Numbered from the stretch's first letter, positions 1-12,911 are shown. The stretch is DNA of 64,000 bases from Otis tarda (GCA_026413225.1 CM048557.1:59944987-60008986), one strand, 5' to 3'. The notes: generated by a model from the sequence alone, not told the origin. Numbers and translations: made by a program.

Positions 1-2479
1 TGGGAGAAATCAAACCCAAACATCTTACGTAGTTCAGTCAAAAACATGTAAGTTGAGTTGATATAACGGAGTCCATATTGCTACACCTATACTTATTTTT
101 AACCACACACTGATTTTGGGCCCTGTGTTTCTGCATAGGTTTAAGCATGTAGATAAGCTGGACAGGACTGGGCTTAAAAGCCTTTACTACAGCACACTGT
201 CTGCTTTCTGTCTCCAGTATAGGACGCTTGTCTGCTCCCACTGAAACATTCTTCAGTTCAGAATGCAAATGGAATCAAGCCAAGCCAAAAAAATTCTTTA
301 AAAAGTGGACTACACTTTTTTTTTCAGGGCAGATGTGTAGCAATAACCCTGCAGAAATCATGTTATGCTCTGACTGACTTGAACCACACTGCTGTTTCAC
401 AAGGGGAAGAGGTATTTGGCCCTGTTCCTCCTTGGAACAGCCAGCTATTTAGATGGCCCCTTGTGCCCAGGATCCAGCCTAGTGCTGAGTATTTATTCTC
501 TCTGTGCGCCAGGGAAAAGAGCTCTGCTGCATTTTACAGACCGAGAGATGAAACACAGATGTGACCTGCCCTTGGACACACGTCGTGAGCTTCCAGCAGG
601 ACTTGAGCCCAAGCCCAAAGGTCCCCGTGCACCCTTTGGCCACCAGACCAACTTAGATTTTCAGTCAAGCTAAGGCAGCGAGTTTGGAAATGGAGGAGAG
701 TCTCCTGCCATCCTCCCTTCTGACATGTATTATGCGGTACTGGTGGCACTGCCATGCAAAAGGCATCAGCAAGAAGATGCAAGCTGTGGCTTGGGAACTC
801 CCTGCGTTTCACACTGCTGGGGGCTGCACGCAGCAAAGAGCACCGCTGAGGGCATGCCCGGGTCTCGCATTCCTTCCCTGACCATCACTAATGGCTGGTT
901 TTTGTTTGTAGTCGTAGTTCACATTTTTCTTCAACTGTTGCAAAACTTAGGTGGCAAGGATAGTAGTGTGTGTGAGGAATGGACACCACAGGAATAATAT
1001 AAACCAGTTTAATCACACACTATACGGATGGTTTCAGTTGTATTGGACCATAGGCATTCCAGGACTCTCATCAGACGATGGTGTTACCGTATATTGCCTC
1101 CATTCCTGTTCCTCTCCTATCCTCGCAGCACCTCTTTTCTCATATATAATATTTCCCTTCTACATTTGCTTCCCTATGCTCCCCTGCTTCATACCTGAGG
1201 CCTACCAAAGAGCCAGTCTTCACCCTTAAAACCAGTCACACCCAAGGAGTAACAGAAATAATGCACACAGGAATCAGAGAGCATGTAAAGGTCTTGCAAT
1301 CTCTCGTTATCATGATTAGTCCACAGCTCTGCCACAGCAACTTACTTCCCCTGTACTCTCCCTGTGTCACTCTCACCAACTGCTCAGTCGATAACTCTGA
1401 GTTTCCCTGTTTGTTTCTTTGACCCATTTCACTTTTTTCACTTCTTTAACTGAAAGTCTCTGACCTTGAGCAAAGTCAGTGAACTTATATCACAGGACTT
1501 AACAGCAAGTTTTCTGTTTTCCCTGACCGCATCTGTTTGCATTGAGCCAGGATGGCTGTGGCACCCACCACACTGTCGGTCACAAGCTGAACCTGTAACA
1601 CAGTCAACACGGGTTAATTGTCCACGTGGGACAGGAAACAGGCTCCGGCTGTCTGTACCGGGAAAAGATGGGGGTGCAGAAGGCTATTAGGTCCTGAAAC
1701 ACTGTCTTTTTCCTCAAAAGGTTAGCTCCAGCCAGCTAGTACGTTTTGGGGCAGAATTTTCTTCCTGGAGCACTTCGGTGTATTCCAGCAAGGGGTCAGT
1801 TTGGCTGAGGGCTGGGTATGACAGCCTTACAGATTTTACTTCATTGGTAAATTATCTTTTTTTTTCAGATTGGAACGTGCAATTTTTTAACTACCCCACA
1901 GAAAGGAAGGGACAGAGAAAAGTCGCTGTGTCCATGGCCAAGCAGAACACATCAGCCAAACCAGGCTGGGCAACACGCGAGAGGAATACCCCAAACTGTA
2001 CTCCATGCCCCAGGGCAGCTGCCCACCTCCACACCTGCCCGGGACCCACCTGAGGAAGCTCTAAAGCTTGGGGGCAATTTTGTTTCTGGGACCTCCTGGA
2101 AATCTGACAATTTAAATCTCTTTCTTGTATCCAAAGCTGACTGCAAGTCACTCCAGAGGACCTCCCTTCAACCCACGGGCTTTGCACTGCTGCAACCCAG
2201 CAGCAATCAGAGGCCAGCCCCACGTGGAGCACACCAGGAGAGGATGACTGTCACAGGAACAGCATCCCCAAACACGTGCACTCCCTCCCACGCACAACTG
2301 GGTCATTTCCCCGTTGGAGCTAAAGTGACTGGTTTTACCATTAAGTAACCCCAGAAAAGCATCTGAGTGTTTTCCTTAGTTGCCATCTACATGTCTCTTC
2401 CACAGACACCCTGCCTGCCTGCCACAACACGTCCCTCACATATTGATTTTCCAATTTTATTAAAAAAACATCTCTCAGC
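1..2479. other. No gene recognised (left edge)
   Basis: Mixed-composition DNA without splice-supported exons or recognisable repeats. Open frames are short and unrelated to any family I know. Confidence 0.6.
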
Positions 2480-3385
2480 AGGGTCTGCAGCTGACACCAA
2501 ATTACTCATGGCAGTAAAGGTGACCTTACGATGCTGACCAAGCAGGTGTTCCAGTGACAGAGGAGAATCTATGCAAAGCGATGCAAAATCCTTGATTTAC
2601 ATAACAGGGGAGCCAAATTAGACCCTGGGCAGATAGCTCTGTGGAAATGTTCCTAATGCAAGGCAGAGAGAACAAATCTCAAATTAAATGTGAGGAATTA
2701 ATAAGAGATTAAAAAGTGAACAAATGAAGAACAGGAATTTGTGCCATAACAAAAATTCATGGCAGCCCCAGCTCGAGGACTGTGTAGAGTTTGGGTCCCT
2801 CCTTCTCAAGGAGGTGGTAGCAGAGGAGCAGAAGGTCCAGAGCAGAAGCATGGGGTTAGCAGGGACACAGCAGAGCTTCTGGGTGAGCAGGACAGGACTC
2901 TCCAGACTGAAAATGGGACAACTGAGGAGGGGGGTCTGCAGAATAATGGAGGACTAAAGAAGGTGGAAGAGGAAAACTGTATCTTCCTGCGCAGGAGGTA
3001 TCAGATGAAGGTAGTAGGTGTAAGACCCAAAACAAGACAACTGAAGCTTTTTTCAGGCAGTGTGTAATTAGGCTGCAGCAGCTCCTGCTCCAGGATGCTG
3101 TGGTTGCTAAAGGCTAAGCTGTATGCAAAAAGCAGCCAGGCAGGGATGGAGAGGGGACAAGAAGAACAAAACAATATTGAAGGCTTTTAAATACAGACAC
3201 TGCTATGGCTCAGGAAATGTGTAAGCCACAAATTGTTGGTGTCTGGGAGAGCAGATTAGAGTGGATCATGCTTCTCCCATCCCTTCTGCTTTTCCTAGGC
3301 ATCTATTCTGGCCACTGTCGCAGAGAGGATGCTGGGCTGGAAAGATGCTTGTCTTGACCTGTGCAGCTATCCTGCACCCGCTCCC
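2480..3385 (+). mobile_element. Ancient CR1/L3-type LINE, 3' part
   Basis: Resembles the old CR1-L/L3 consensus in order: a CTGCAGCTGACACCAAATT region near the start, then the GACAACTGAGGAGG segment (about 2915), a GTGTAATTAGGCTG segment (3060-3075), and the GCTATGGCTCAGGAAATGTGTAAGCCACA tail region (3200-3230) leading to CTTTTCCTAGGC. All frames are broken. It is a degraded element in plus orientation. Confidence 0.75.
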
Positions 3386-4439
3386 GGCCTCCCCAGCTGT
3401 TTGAGGCTTGTGGATTGTGTCAATTGGCCCCATACTATCTGAATTTTGTGTTTGTTTTAATAACTTTGAAGCAGCGCCCAGAGGTTCAGGAGAAGTAGCA
3501 AGTGTCTCTATGAATGGTCACCCTCAGACTCTGCCAAACCTCATTCGCACTCATTTTCAGTCCCAAAAGCAGGATGGGAAGTAGATTGGTAAATCTTTCT
3601 TCTCATAGTTCTTCCTCAAAAATATCTTCTGTGCTCTTTCTTCTTGTCATCCAGCAGAAAAACAAAACAAAGCTGATACTGTGTTAAACATAGAAAATGT
3701 CTTTACAAGAGAGGAATTGCACTTATAAACTCAAGTCAACTATAGCTTACCAAAAACCCCCAGATCTTTTCACTGTGGAGTTCTGGTTTCATGGGAGCCT
3801 GGACCCCTGCCTCCCGTCCCTGTGTGCAGCTAGGACATGTGTTTATGCTCCGGTCATGTCAACAAGAACAAACATCCTGAGCAAGCACGCCTTCTTGGTT
3901 CGATGCCTTGAGAGAGCAGGGCCTTGTGGGAAATTCCACCCTTGCCACAGGCTCTTGGGAGGCTTTGCCTCCCAGGAAGCGACACAAAAATGTAGGTCCT
4001 CAATGCCAACAGCTTCAGACGGGGAAGGACCATCCAGTGGCACAAGGAAATTCCCATGCTTCCACTCTGCTCTTATCTGGTCCCTGGCAGGGACTCTGTC
4101 CCATCTGGTCCCATCCCAGGGTGGTGTGTGGCGAAGAAAAGACACTCTTGGCTTTGAGGAGATGCAAACCCCTCTAGTCTACTCTTAATTACTTTTTCCC
4201 TGTCTTTGCTTGCCCTTTCTTTTAGTACAATAGGTCAATGTTTAAAAATTACAGACTGATAAGTGTGTTTTTCATCCCAGCTCTCTGTTCTATCAACCTC
4301 CCTGTTACACCATGCTCGGGAACAACCTCTTCAGACAAAGTCCACAGAGCCTTCACCTCCCATTTCTTTTCAGATAGGTGAGAAGTGATGATCCACTACA
4401 CATAAGCACTCCTTGGCCTGGCCACAGGGCTCACAGGAT
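3386..4439. other. No gene recognised between two old CR1 copies
   Basis: The longest plus frame (3697-4188, 163 codons) overlaps equally long frames in other registers and shows no domain or splice context. Probably noncoding. Confidence 0.55.
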
Positions 4440-4865
4440 GATGCCACTGGAAGGGGGCTCTGGAGGCCTCCAGTCCACCTTCCCAAGTAGGACCATTGCC
4501 AATACTAGCTCAGCTCAGCCCATGGTTTTGCTTAGCAAAATCTTGAAAATCTCTAAGTGGAGAGTCCACTGCCTTTCTGGGTTGCATCAGCCCCTAGGGA
4601 AAAAGTTTCTTCCTGATGTTGAACCTGAACTTTCCAAACCACAGCCTGTGCCCATTTCCCCTTGGTGCATCATCTGCTGCTACTGAGAACAGTTTGACTC
4701 TGTCATCGTTGTAACCACCTTTCACGTAGGTTTCAAACCCTTTCAAATGGTCCTTTATCTTCCTCTTTGCCAGGTTAACCAAGTCCAGCTTCTGCAACCT
4801 CTGTTCACTGGCCACATGGTCTAGACCCCTCAGCTGGACCTTCTCACTGACAGCATGTCCGCTAC
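4440..4865 (-). mobile_element. Old CR1 LINE fragment, reverse-transcriptase end
   Basis: The minus strand keeps a partly open frame (4594-4815) of CR1 type: LVNLAKRKIKDHLKG, YVKGGYNDDRVKLFSV, RGNGHRLWFGKFRFNIRKKLF. These are the familiar C-terminal ORF2 motifs of CR1. The 3' flank (CCACTGGAAGGGGGCTCTGGAGG on plus) matches older CR1 subfamily ends. Confidence 0.8.
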
Positions 4866-7639
4866 TGGGGCAACTCTCTCTTGCGTGTGTTTTCAGACAT
4901 GGAGGACTTCAATGGAGATCCTTCTGGCCAACAACCATGGCTTTCCAAAACCAGTGGCTGTTAGAGGACAGGCTGCTGCCCCTGTTTCCAAGACCCCTGT
5001 CACTGGCTCCCAGCACGGCCCTGGGGGAGATGCTGGAGGCATCAGCCCAGGCTGGAGGACAGCCTTTGCTTTTGGTGTCTTTACAAAGCCAGCACCTTGG
5101 TGGTGTGGCAGTGCTGCCCTGCCTATGCTGGCAGAGCCCAGCAGCCCCAGGAGAGCCTGGCAAGCAGAGGACCTTGTCACCAGCCCTCACTTATGGCCAA
5201 GAGAGAGGTACCCAGCTGCATCCTATCTGAGGCAAAAGGGGAATTTCATCAATGCTGAAACCGTAGGAGTCCAGCGTTATGCAAAACACTTGAGGCTAAC
5301 ATAAACATCTCTGCATTTATGAAAACGAAAATCAGATGGTGTCTAAATGAATCCAGAGTCCTGCTCCTTCAGGGCAGTGCTCTGTCATTTCTCTATGGAC
5401 GGAGGAGCTGCTCCTCTGGGAAAAGTACAGCTTTTCCAGCCAAATATAGCTTTTGTTGGTAGCTACAGCCTTGCTTTGACACAGTCCCTAAAGCATGCAG
5501 AAATAGAAGCTTGCATCATGCTTGGCAGCCTTCACTGTTTCCAAAAGCTTGGAAAGAGACACATGGTTTCCCAGAATCGCTGCTTTTCCTGCACCCTTCC
5601 AGCCACGCCAGCCCTTAAATACAACCCCAGCATTCTGCTGGGATAGGAGAAGGAAAGTCCTAACCACGCACCTCAGCGCCAGGGGATTTGGCAGCTCGAC
5701 CTCTGCTGAAGACCAGGACACTCATGAGCCAGGCACCAGCTTGGGTTCACCAGCATGGCCTTGCAGCAAGACAGGACAAACCCTCTGCCCCTTCCTACAT
5801 CTGGGACATGCGTGAAAAAATGTGGTAGGGGACGTAGTAGCAGTGCCACAGCTTTAAAATGGAAACTGAGGCACAGTGCTGTTGTCTGAGAGCTCTTCCC
5901 AGGGCTATGTGTCAAGGTCTCCTTGGGCACCCTGCAGCCTTTTCAGCCGAAGCTCAGCTGCAGAAGTGATTTCTCTGGAGTTCAACCACTCAGGGTAGTT
6001 CCCGTTCCCAAAACAGCCCTGTGCTGCCCGAGAGACTGGCAGCATCGGAGGTACCCATGTGCGAGGCAGCCTGGCTGTCCTCAGCCTCTGGGCTATCCTC
6101 CTTCTCAGACCTCATATACTCCCCAGTCTCCTGTTTTGAAGGGACCCTCTTTTCCTTCCAGGTCCCCCCACTCTGCTGACCCCCAGAGAGGGAGGGGCCT
6201 GCTTTGACCCCCAGGGATGCCTCTCCTGAGCCTGAGCCTCCACGGATGCTGTGGGAAGTGCTCCTCATGCCTGCACTGAGTATGCAGGGCTCAGCATCCC
6301 TTTTTTTAACCCGCTTCTTCATGGGGTGGGAGAAGGGATTTGGCCCTGGGCAGAGGAAGGTAGGCACCAGGGATGGGGAGACTGGAGACACAGTGATTCC
6401 CAGGACAGGAGAATCTGGAAAAATGAAGTCAGTGGGGGCAGGTTGCAGCAGACACAGATGAGACAGGAGAGATCTCAGGGCAGGTCAGTCTAAGGGGAAA
6501 GCGGAATTTAGAGGAGCAGGCACCTCCTCAGGCAATAATATTTAAGGCACAAAGAAATCTCCCAGTGCAGAAGGAGGATGTGCAGCATGATGGGAATTCA
6601 GCTGAATCATAAATTCCTTAATCCCTTGAAGTCTAAGAAGGAATTACAGAAAGAAAACAAGTTACTCAGATTCCAGGAGATTCATGTAAAACTGTGGCAC
6701 AAGTATCTGGGGAGCAACCGGAAAGCTGAAGCGCAGATGCCGGTACCGAGGGATGAGAAGCACCGAGGGAACACGACTGTGAGTGCTGGGAGGTGCATCT
6801 GCTCCAGCTGCAGCCTTGGCTTCGGCAGTCTCTGCCACCCCTCATCACCGCCGCCCCCTCCCCGGCCCCCGACAGCTCCACTGGCACTGGGGTGAGGGTG
6901 GGGGATGTGCAGTGGGGGCTGCTTACGCCAAAGCCGCTGCCAAAAAATAAATGAAATAAGATAATGCTAACAAACTGCGTGTCCAGCTGCAGCCTAAATA
7001 AACCAGAGGCTTCCAGAGGCAGATTTCATCCACCCAACTTGTCTCAGCGCAGAGGATTTGGAAAATTGGTCAAAGTCATCTCACACCCATTCACCGTGAT
7101 GGCCAAGAGAGAGGTGGCTTCCTGGGCAAGGGCAAGCAGTGACGATCTTAAAAGAAGGGGAGGAATAAGCCCTGGGGTGATTTCCTGGAAAAAAAAATAT
7201 TGGTAGAATTAAAGAGCTTTAAGGATGAGAATGATACCACGGCAACACATCAAGATTGTTTTAATAAAAATTGTTCTGCATAAATCTACTTACTTTCCCT
7301 CTATGGCAGGAGTTTCCTCTCCCTGAGAGCAGCTGCAGATGTTGGGAATCTTGACTTTAATAAGGGTTTTAACATCGTCTCAAGTACCATTTGTGTAAAT
7401 AAGCGAGGTAGGGATGTGGTCCCCACCAGTGCCAAGCGCTGCCCCTGGCAGTGGCAGCAGGGACGAGGCAGCAGAGCAGGAGGGGTGTCACTGCTGGTCT
7501 GGGGTCTGGGGAGCATCGCACATCTGTCTGGGCATACAGACCTTGGGCTGGGGGTCAGCTCTTGCAGAGCTCCTGGGAGACAGACAGAAAACTGGATGGA
7601 GATTCATGATCAGAGCAAAACTGCGTGGGGTGTTGAGTG
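4866..7639. other. GC-rich intergenic stretch, no gene recognised
   Basis: Several overlapping frames of 80-150 codons occur on both strands, as expected in GC-rich DNA. None carries a recognisable domain, and they contradict each other. Confidence 0.55.
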
Positions 7640-8290
7640 TGAGTCCGCAGGAGTCTGGTTGGAGCCAAGCTCATTAATGATCTGAATGCTGAAAGGCAGA
7701 GGATGCTCATGAGAGCTTCAGGGACTGTAAGCACGGTGGCCAGCAATAGGGGGCAGGATCTGATCTTGCAGTTATCTAGAAAAAAAAAAATCAGTAGGAT
7801 GCAATTCAAGCAGAACAAGAACAGCATACGACAATGACACAGAAGTGAACTGCACAAATACAGGGAGGAAATTGCCCGTTCAGTAATAACTCTGCAAAAA
7901 CCCAAACACTCTGGAGCAATGACGGGTCATGAACGAGCTGTGTCAACGCATTGCTGTGAAAAAGGAAACCTCTAGCTGGGACTTGCAAAAAGGAGTGACA
8001 CCTGAACAACACAGAAAGAAACTCCCCTGCTCCAGCTGTCATCGTCAAAGCTCGGCTACTGTACGATGTCCATCCTTGGCACTCCAGAGTCTGAAAGCGA
8101 AGACAGAGAATGACTGATGGCCCAGAAACATGATCTCTGAGAAAGCACTGAGGGAACAAACATAGCTTAATTTAGGAAAGACGGTGGGGCTAGACAAGGT
8201 GTTGGCTCTCAAACAGGTAAAAAATGCTTCTAGAAAGAAATATAATAGGGAGAAGGCAAGGCAAGGCTGTCTTCTGAGAAATTCAGCTCC
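7640..8290 (+). mobile_element. Ancient CR1/L3-type LINE, internal ORF2 part
   Basis: Follows the old CR1-L/L3 pattern: a TTAATGATCTGAATG stretch, then ACGGGTCATGAACGAGCTGTGTCAACG with the following GCTGTGAAAAAGG, and later a GGCCCAGAAACATGATCTCTGAGAAA stretch. It is strongly degraded, with many stops and indels. A different copy from the one at 2.5-3.4 kb, since it covers mainly a more upstream part. Confidence 0.6.
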
Positions 8291-8424
8291 ACACTGGTTT
8301 GATCCCAAGCCCTGATCGTAAGATAGCAGCTCTTCACCACTCACTCACAAAACCACTCATTTAAGGCTTCCTCATATATTGTGAATGCACAGGGTTTGCT
8401 GGCAGCTCCACGCTCATCCAGCGC

Positions 8425-8466
8425 TTTTGAGCAGGCAACTGCCTGGTTTTTGAGCAGGCAACTGCC
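8425..8466. repeat. Short tandem duplication (TTTTGAGCAGGCAACTGCC)
   Basis: Two copies of a 19-base string about 23 bp apart, identical over the repeated part. Confidence 0.9.
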
Positions 8467-9163
8467 CCTCGAGCCCCCGCCTGCCCCACGGGACATGGGG
8501 ACTTGGCTCCTGCAGTCACTGTCACCTCCCCTCCCTCCCCATGACAAGTGTCTGGGAGACATTTCCCACTGTTCCCACACAGTAATCCTGGCCCGTGTGC
8601 CTATCCAGCATTCTTGGGAAAAACACCTTGGTCGTGACTATTTTTAATTAGGATCTCATAGCCTGAGCTCTGCCTGACTGGGCTTGTTTTGTTTAAGAAG
8701 CAGCCAAGAAGCAGCTGCTGACAGGGTTGGTTGTCAGTGACCATGCAGGACATAAAACAGAGCAGGAAGCTCCCCATTACATCCCCACCAGGGACAGCCT
8801 CTGTAAGGAGACCACCATAGGTTTGGGCTTCAACTTCGGGCACCCTGTTTCTCACGGCGTTTCTCCCCTTGCAGCACAGACTCCCCACACTCCAGAACTA
8901 AAGCCCCAGCAGCAAATGCCATGCACTGGGCACAGGGACAGTCAGGACAGCCGCAGCCCCCGCATTAGCAAAGCCCACTGTGGCAGGGGAGCTAGGCTGC
9001 AGGGCTTTCCCCAGGGCAGGGAAGGACCAGGCTCCAGACAAAGCACCTCTGGGATCAGGTGAGATTTGGCCACAGGGTAGGGCCAGGATGGCGACAGACC
9101 TGGCACAGCACTTTTGCCATAGCTCAGGCCCCAGGGAGGAAAGAGGAGTGAGCTGGTGGAGAC

Positions 9164-9212
9164 TTCAGAATCTTTAAGGTTGGAAGAGACCTCCAAGATC
9201 ATCAAGTCCAAG
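9164..9212 (-). mobile_element. Short CR1 3'-end relic
   Basis: About 50 bp (AATCTTTAAGGTTGGAAGAGACCTCCAAGATCATCAAGTCCAA) match the 3' end of the CR1 subfamily also present at 28.6 kb. The rest of the element is missing. Confidence 0.75.
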
Positions 9213-9625
9213 GATACATAAGCATAAGCACAATAGGAGAAGGAAGCACATCTGTGGTGGCACCTCTGCCGCGGCACAGAGCCGGTCCCAGTGCTCAGCC
9301 CCACTCTGCGTTGCCCTGGCAGAGAGAGTGGGGTGAGTCTGTGGGCAAGGGTCTCCCCCCCCCCGAGGGCTGGGAGACTGGGGAGCCCAAGCCAGGGCTC
9401 ACACTGGGTGTTTGGGCAGGCCACAAACATGTTATCAGTGTTGCAGTGCTCCAAACAGAAGGCAAGTGAATCCAGCTCGGCTGCCCTGTGTTTTTAAGCT
9501 GAAAGGCAATGGGACTAGGCTCAAGAATATCAGATTCCAGTTAGCAATGGGGTGGAGCAGTGGGGCAGATTGGTTCGGCCCCTGCTTACCCCCAGCAGCA
9601 AAGCAGAGGTGGGAGAGTGGCCCCA

Positions 9626-9973
9626 GGTCCCCAGCATCCCTCTGGCCTGACCAGTATCCCTCCCATCCCACCTCACGTCCCCAGCATCCCCTCGGCGTGA
9701 CCGGATCCCTCCCACGCCGCCCCAGGTCCCCAGCATCTCTCCGGCGTGAGCAGTATCCCTCCCATCCCACCTCACGTCCCCAGCATCCCTCCGGCGTGAC
9801 CATTATCCCTCCCACGCCGCCCCAGGTCCCCAGCATCCCTCCGGCGTGACCAGTATCCCTCCCACGCCGCCCCAGGTCCCCAGCATCCCTCTGGCGTGAC
9901 CAGTATCCCTCCCATCCCACCTCACGTCCCCAGCATCCCCTCGGCGTGACCGGCATCCCTCCCACGCCGCCCT
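9626..9973 (+). repeat. 50-bp minisatellite, seven copies, two unit variants
   Basis: Unit begins GGTCCCCAGCATCCCTCC, continues with GGCGTGACCAGTATCCCTCCC and ends either in CATCCCACCTCA (type A) or ACGCCGCCCCA (type B). Order is A B A B B A B; one copy is 49 bp. It is unrelated to the CR1 copy 470 bp to the right. Confidence 0.95.
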
Positions 9974-9984
9974 CCACGGCTGCA

Positions 9985-10160
9985 TCTCCCCGCAGCCGGG
10001 CTCCTGGGGGACCCAGCCCACGCGCGGCCGCAGCTCCGGCAGCCCCACGCGTGGGCCGGGTGTTCCCGCAGGTTTTACCCCCATCTAGCGGCGGGTCCCG
10101 GCTTCACAGGGACCCCTCCGCCAGCGAAGAGAGGGGACCGCAGCTTGAGGCAACCAGATC
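9985..10160. other. CpG-rich patch beside the minisatellite
   Basis: Dense in CpG (for example cacgcgcggccgcagctccgg, cacgcgtgggccgggtg) with a NotI site at about 10024-10031. It may be a CpG island or simply a continuation of GC-rich DNA. No TATA box or joined exon was found. Confidence 0.45.
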
Positions 10161-10444
10161 CCCTCGCTGTTGAGGGAGTGAGGTGACCGGACGCTGGGGG
10201 CCGGCAGCAGAGAGCAGCCCCTCGGCCAGGGGAGCCCCGGGACCAGATTCTGGGGTAAAACCAGGCCTTACTAACAGCCGAAAGGCGTTACAGGGGAGGG
10301 GAGGCTGCAGCAGCCCCGGCCCAGGGCCACATCTTGGCAGGGAGAGGTCTCTATCTCTGCAATTCCCTTCCTGCTGCTGCTGGGAAGGAGAATGGGCAGA
10401 GCCCATCACCCGTGTGTCCTGGCAGCCAGCCCAGCACCACATCA

Positions 10445-10725
10445 CAGCATCATGGAATGGTTTGGGTTGGAAGGGACCTTTAAAGGCCATCCAGTCCAAC
10501 CCCCCTGCAGTGAGCAGGGACATCTCCAACCAGATCAGGTTGCTCAGAGCCCCCTCCAACCTGGCCTTGAATGTTTCCAGGGATGGGCCATCCACCACCT
10601 TTCTGGGAAACCTCTCCCAGTGTTCCACCACCCTCAGTATAAAAAATTTCTTCCTTATATCCAGTCTGAATCTGCTTCCTTCTATTTTAAAACCATTACC
10701 TCTCGTCCTGTCACAACAGGCCCTG
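10445..10725 (-). mobile_element. CR1 LINE 3' fragment
   Basis: The plus strand shows the reverse complement of a typical avian CR1 3' end: GGTTTGGGTTGGAAGGGACCTTTAAAGG, CAGTCCAACCCCCCTGCAG, then ACCAGATCAGGTTGCTCAGAG and the C-terminal ORF2 region. It is 5' truncated at about 10725. Confidence 0.93.
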
Positions 10726-12911
10726 CAGTCCCAGGCACCACGACAACCTGCAAAAGATGGCTCATTATGAAAGGGTCATGAGACATGGTTACAACAAGGC
10801 CCCTGAGCCCATCACCCTGTGAGGCATTGGCTGAGCCGGCCCCAGCTGGAGCTCTGCATCACCAGTGCACGCTTGGGGGGTACAAACCATTAGAGGGGTC
10901 AGGAGATGCCCAGCTACCCCAGCAGCAATTGCCTGAGTCGTCTCTCAAGACAGGCAGGTCGCAGTATGGAGGAGAGGGCTCGGCGCTTTCCCATCCCCTG
11001 CCCCGCACAGGACCAAGCTGCAGACGTGGCTGTGTCCTGCCCACTGCAGCGCGTGCTTTAGCTTCATGCCCAGGCACCATCACTGCTGCCACTCCACAGC
11101 AGCACCCGGGACATAGCAGCCCCCAGCCTCCCCATCTCCACCGACAGACCAGCCTCCAACCAGCCCCTGGCTGCCCCGAGCAAACAGCCCTGCCTGGAGC
11201 CGCAGAGGGAGACCCGTGGGGTGTGATGAGTGGCTCAAGCCTGGGGGGGCAAGGATGCCCTGGGATGACTGCAGCCCAGAGCTATACGTGCCCACACCAG
11301 GCCACTCCTGGTGTGTTGTCACCCATGCAGCAAGGGCAAGGCCATGGACATGTGTCAGTATTGCAAAATGCAGGCTTGAGCAATGCCAAAGCTTCCTCCA
11401 CACTGATCTTGACACGGATGCTTCACACCAGGCAGAGAACAGCCCTCGTCCGGGGCACAGAAGCACACCCTCTCCTCTGCAGAGCTTTAACAAAGAGCTT
11501 GTGTTTAGAAAAGCCTGCAATTACCCCAGCTCCTCCCTGGGCTGTAACACCTCAGCGTGGGCTCATCCTTGCCCTGGCCAGAACCAGCTCTTGCTCCCAA
11601 GTTTGGTTCGTGCAGGATGAGATCCCAGCAGACACTGACAGATCCTGGCCAGCAGTGAGCAAAAGGGGCCACGGATCATGCTGCAGCATCAGCAGGAGCC
11701 ATAGCCAGTGTCTGGGAATGGAGAGTCAGATTTTTGTCAGCACTGGGCAGTCTGGAGGGGAATAAAATGATGTCATTTGGCATAGCACAAACCCATTTTG
11801 TTAGGCACAAAAGATCAGTGTGAAGTTCAGAGGGTATCATCCAGTGATGGAAAAAAAAATCTGATACTCATCTGTGAACCAAGATCTGCTTTACATTTTT
11901 TCCAAGACCCTGCAAGGATGTATGATACAACAAACTGCTCCAGATGGTCTGCTCTTGCAAAAGTCCTTCCAAATATTTTGTCCCAGCCCTGAAACGCAGG
12001 GGTTTTCCCAGCAGCTGTTTTAAACCCAGCCCCTTTATTTTCGCTGCTGGCAGGCTGGCACCCCTTTCAGAGCAGCCCATCACTGGGAAATATGCAGCAG
12101 CCCCCGCGCAGGCTGGGTGAGCCAGGGCAGGCAGGACGGGTGGGCACGGGCAGCACCGCAGCCCCGTGCTCTCCGCGATGCTGCAGGCAGTGGCAACCAA
12201 ACGGCCAGCGAGGGCACGGCTCTGTCCCGAGTGGGTAAGGGGGCGGCTCGGGGAGGGCAGCTGGCACCAGGCTGAAAACCAGAAGCTTTGGGATGGCAAT
12301 AGGAGACGGGGGAGAGTTAGCAGGTGTGGAGCCAGCAGCTGGAGCTCAGAGAGAGGTAACCACCCCAGAGCCCCTGGGAAGGAAAAAGGAGAGGCAGACC
12401 CATGCAGAACTAATTATTTTGCCTGTTAATTTGCTGTTGCAGAAGTGGAGCTGACCCCTAGAGCCAATGTGAGGGAGGTGGTGGGGAGGCAGCCAGGGGC
12501 CAGGGCAGAACCCATCTTCTGTTGCCCACACGGCCTTAGGTCAGACTGAGCCTGCTAAAACCTTACCCTAAAAACCTTCGCTGCAGCAAGAACCCCCACT
12601 GCTGCCGAGAGGGAAGAAATCAGCCCCTTTGGTCCCAGCTCCACAGTGCTGTCTCTCAGCCTCTCCTCACAAGCTCCTGTGTTTTTATAAAGCACAGGAC
12701 ACATCCCTGCAATTCTGCTCATCCCTCTCTTTTGCAATCTCCCAACAAAACTGCTGGTTATTTGGCTGGCAGAAATATCTACGTGCCCTGTGCATCCTGC
12801 TTTACATCGGGATTCCCAACTTTTGGTTTTCCTGCAAGTCTTCCAGCCTGGTAAGGGGCTGCTCACAGCCCACACAAATGGTATGGCACGCAGGCATACC
12901 TGGAATACCCC
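10726..12911. other. GC-rich stretch with the longest unexplained open frame
   Basis: A 326-codon plus frame (10785-11765) starts with ATG just beyond the CR1 and is rich in Pro, Gln, Ser and Ala. No domain, splice evidence or family likeness was seen. A CpG-rich patch near 12.1-12.25 kb is followed by a donor-like GTGG|gtaagg, but no partner exon was found. Confidence 0.4.

Larger units (their letters stand above)
8291..9625. other. Intergenic stretch, only repeat relics seen
   Basis: Contains the 19-base duplication near 8.43 kb and the CR1 relic at 9.16 kb. The 170-codon minus frame at 8942-9454 runs across that relic and is not believed. Confidence 0.55.
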
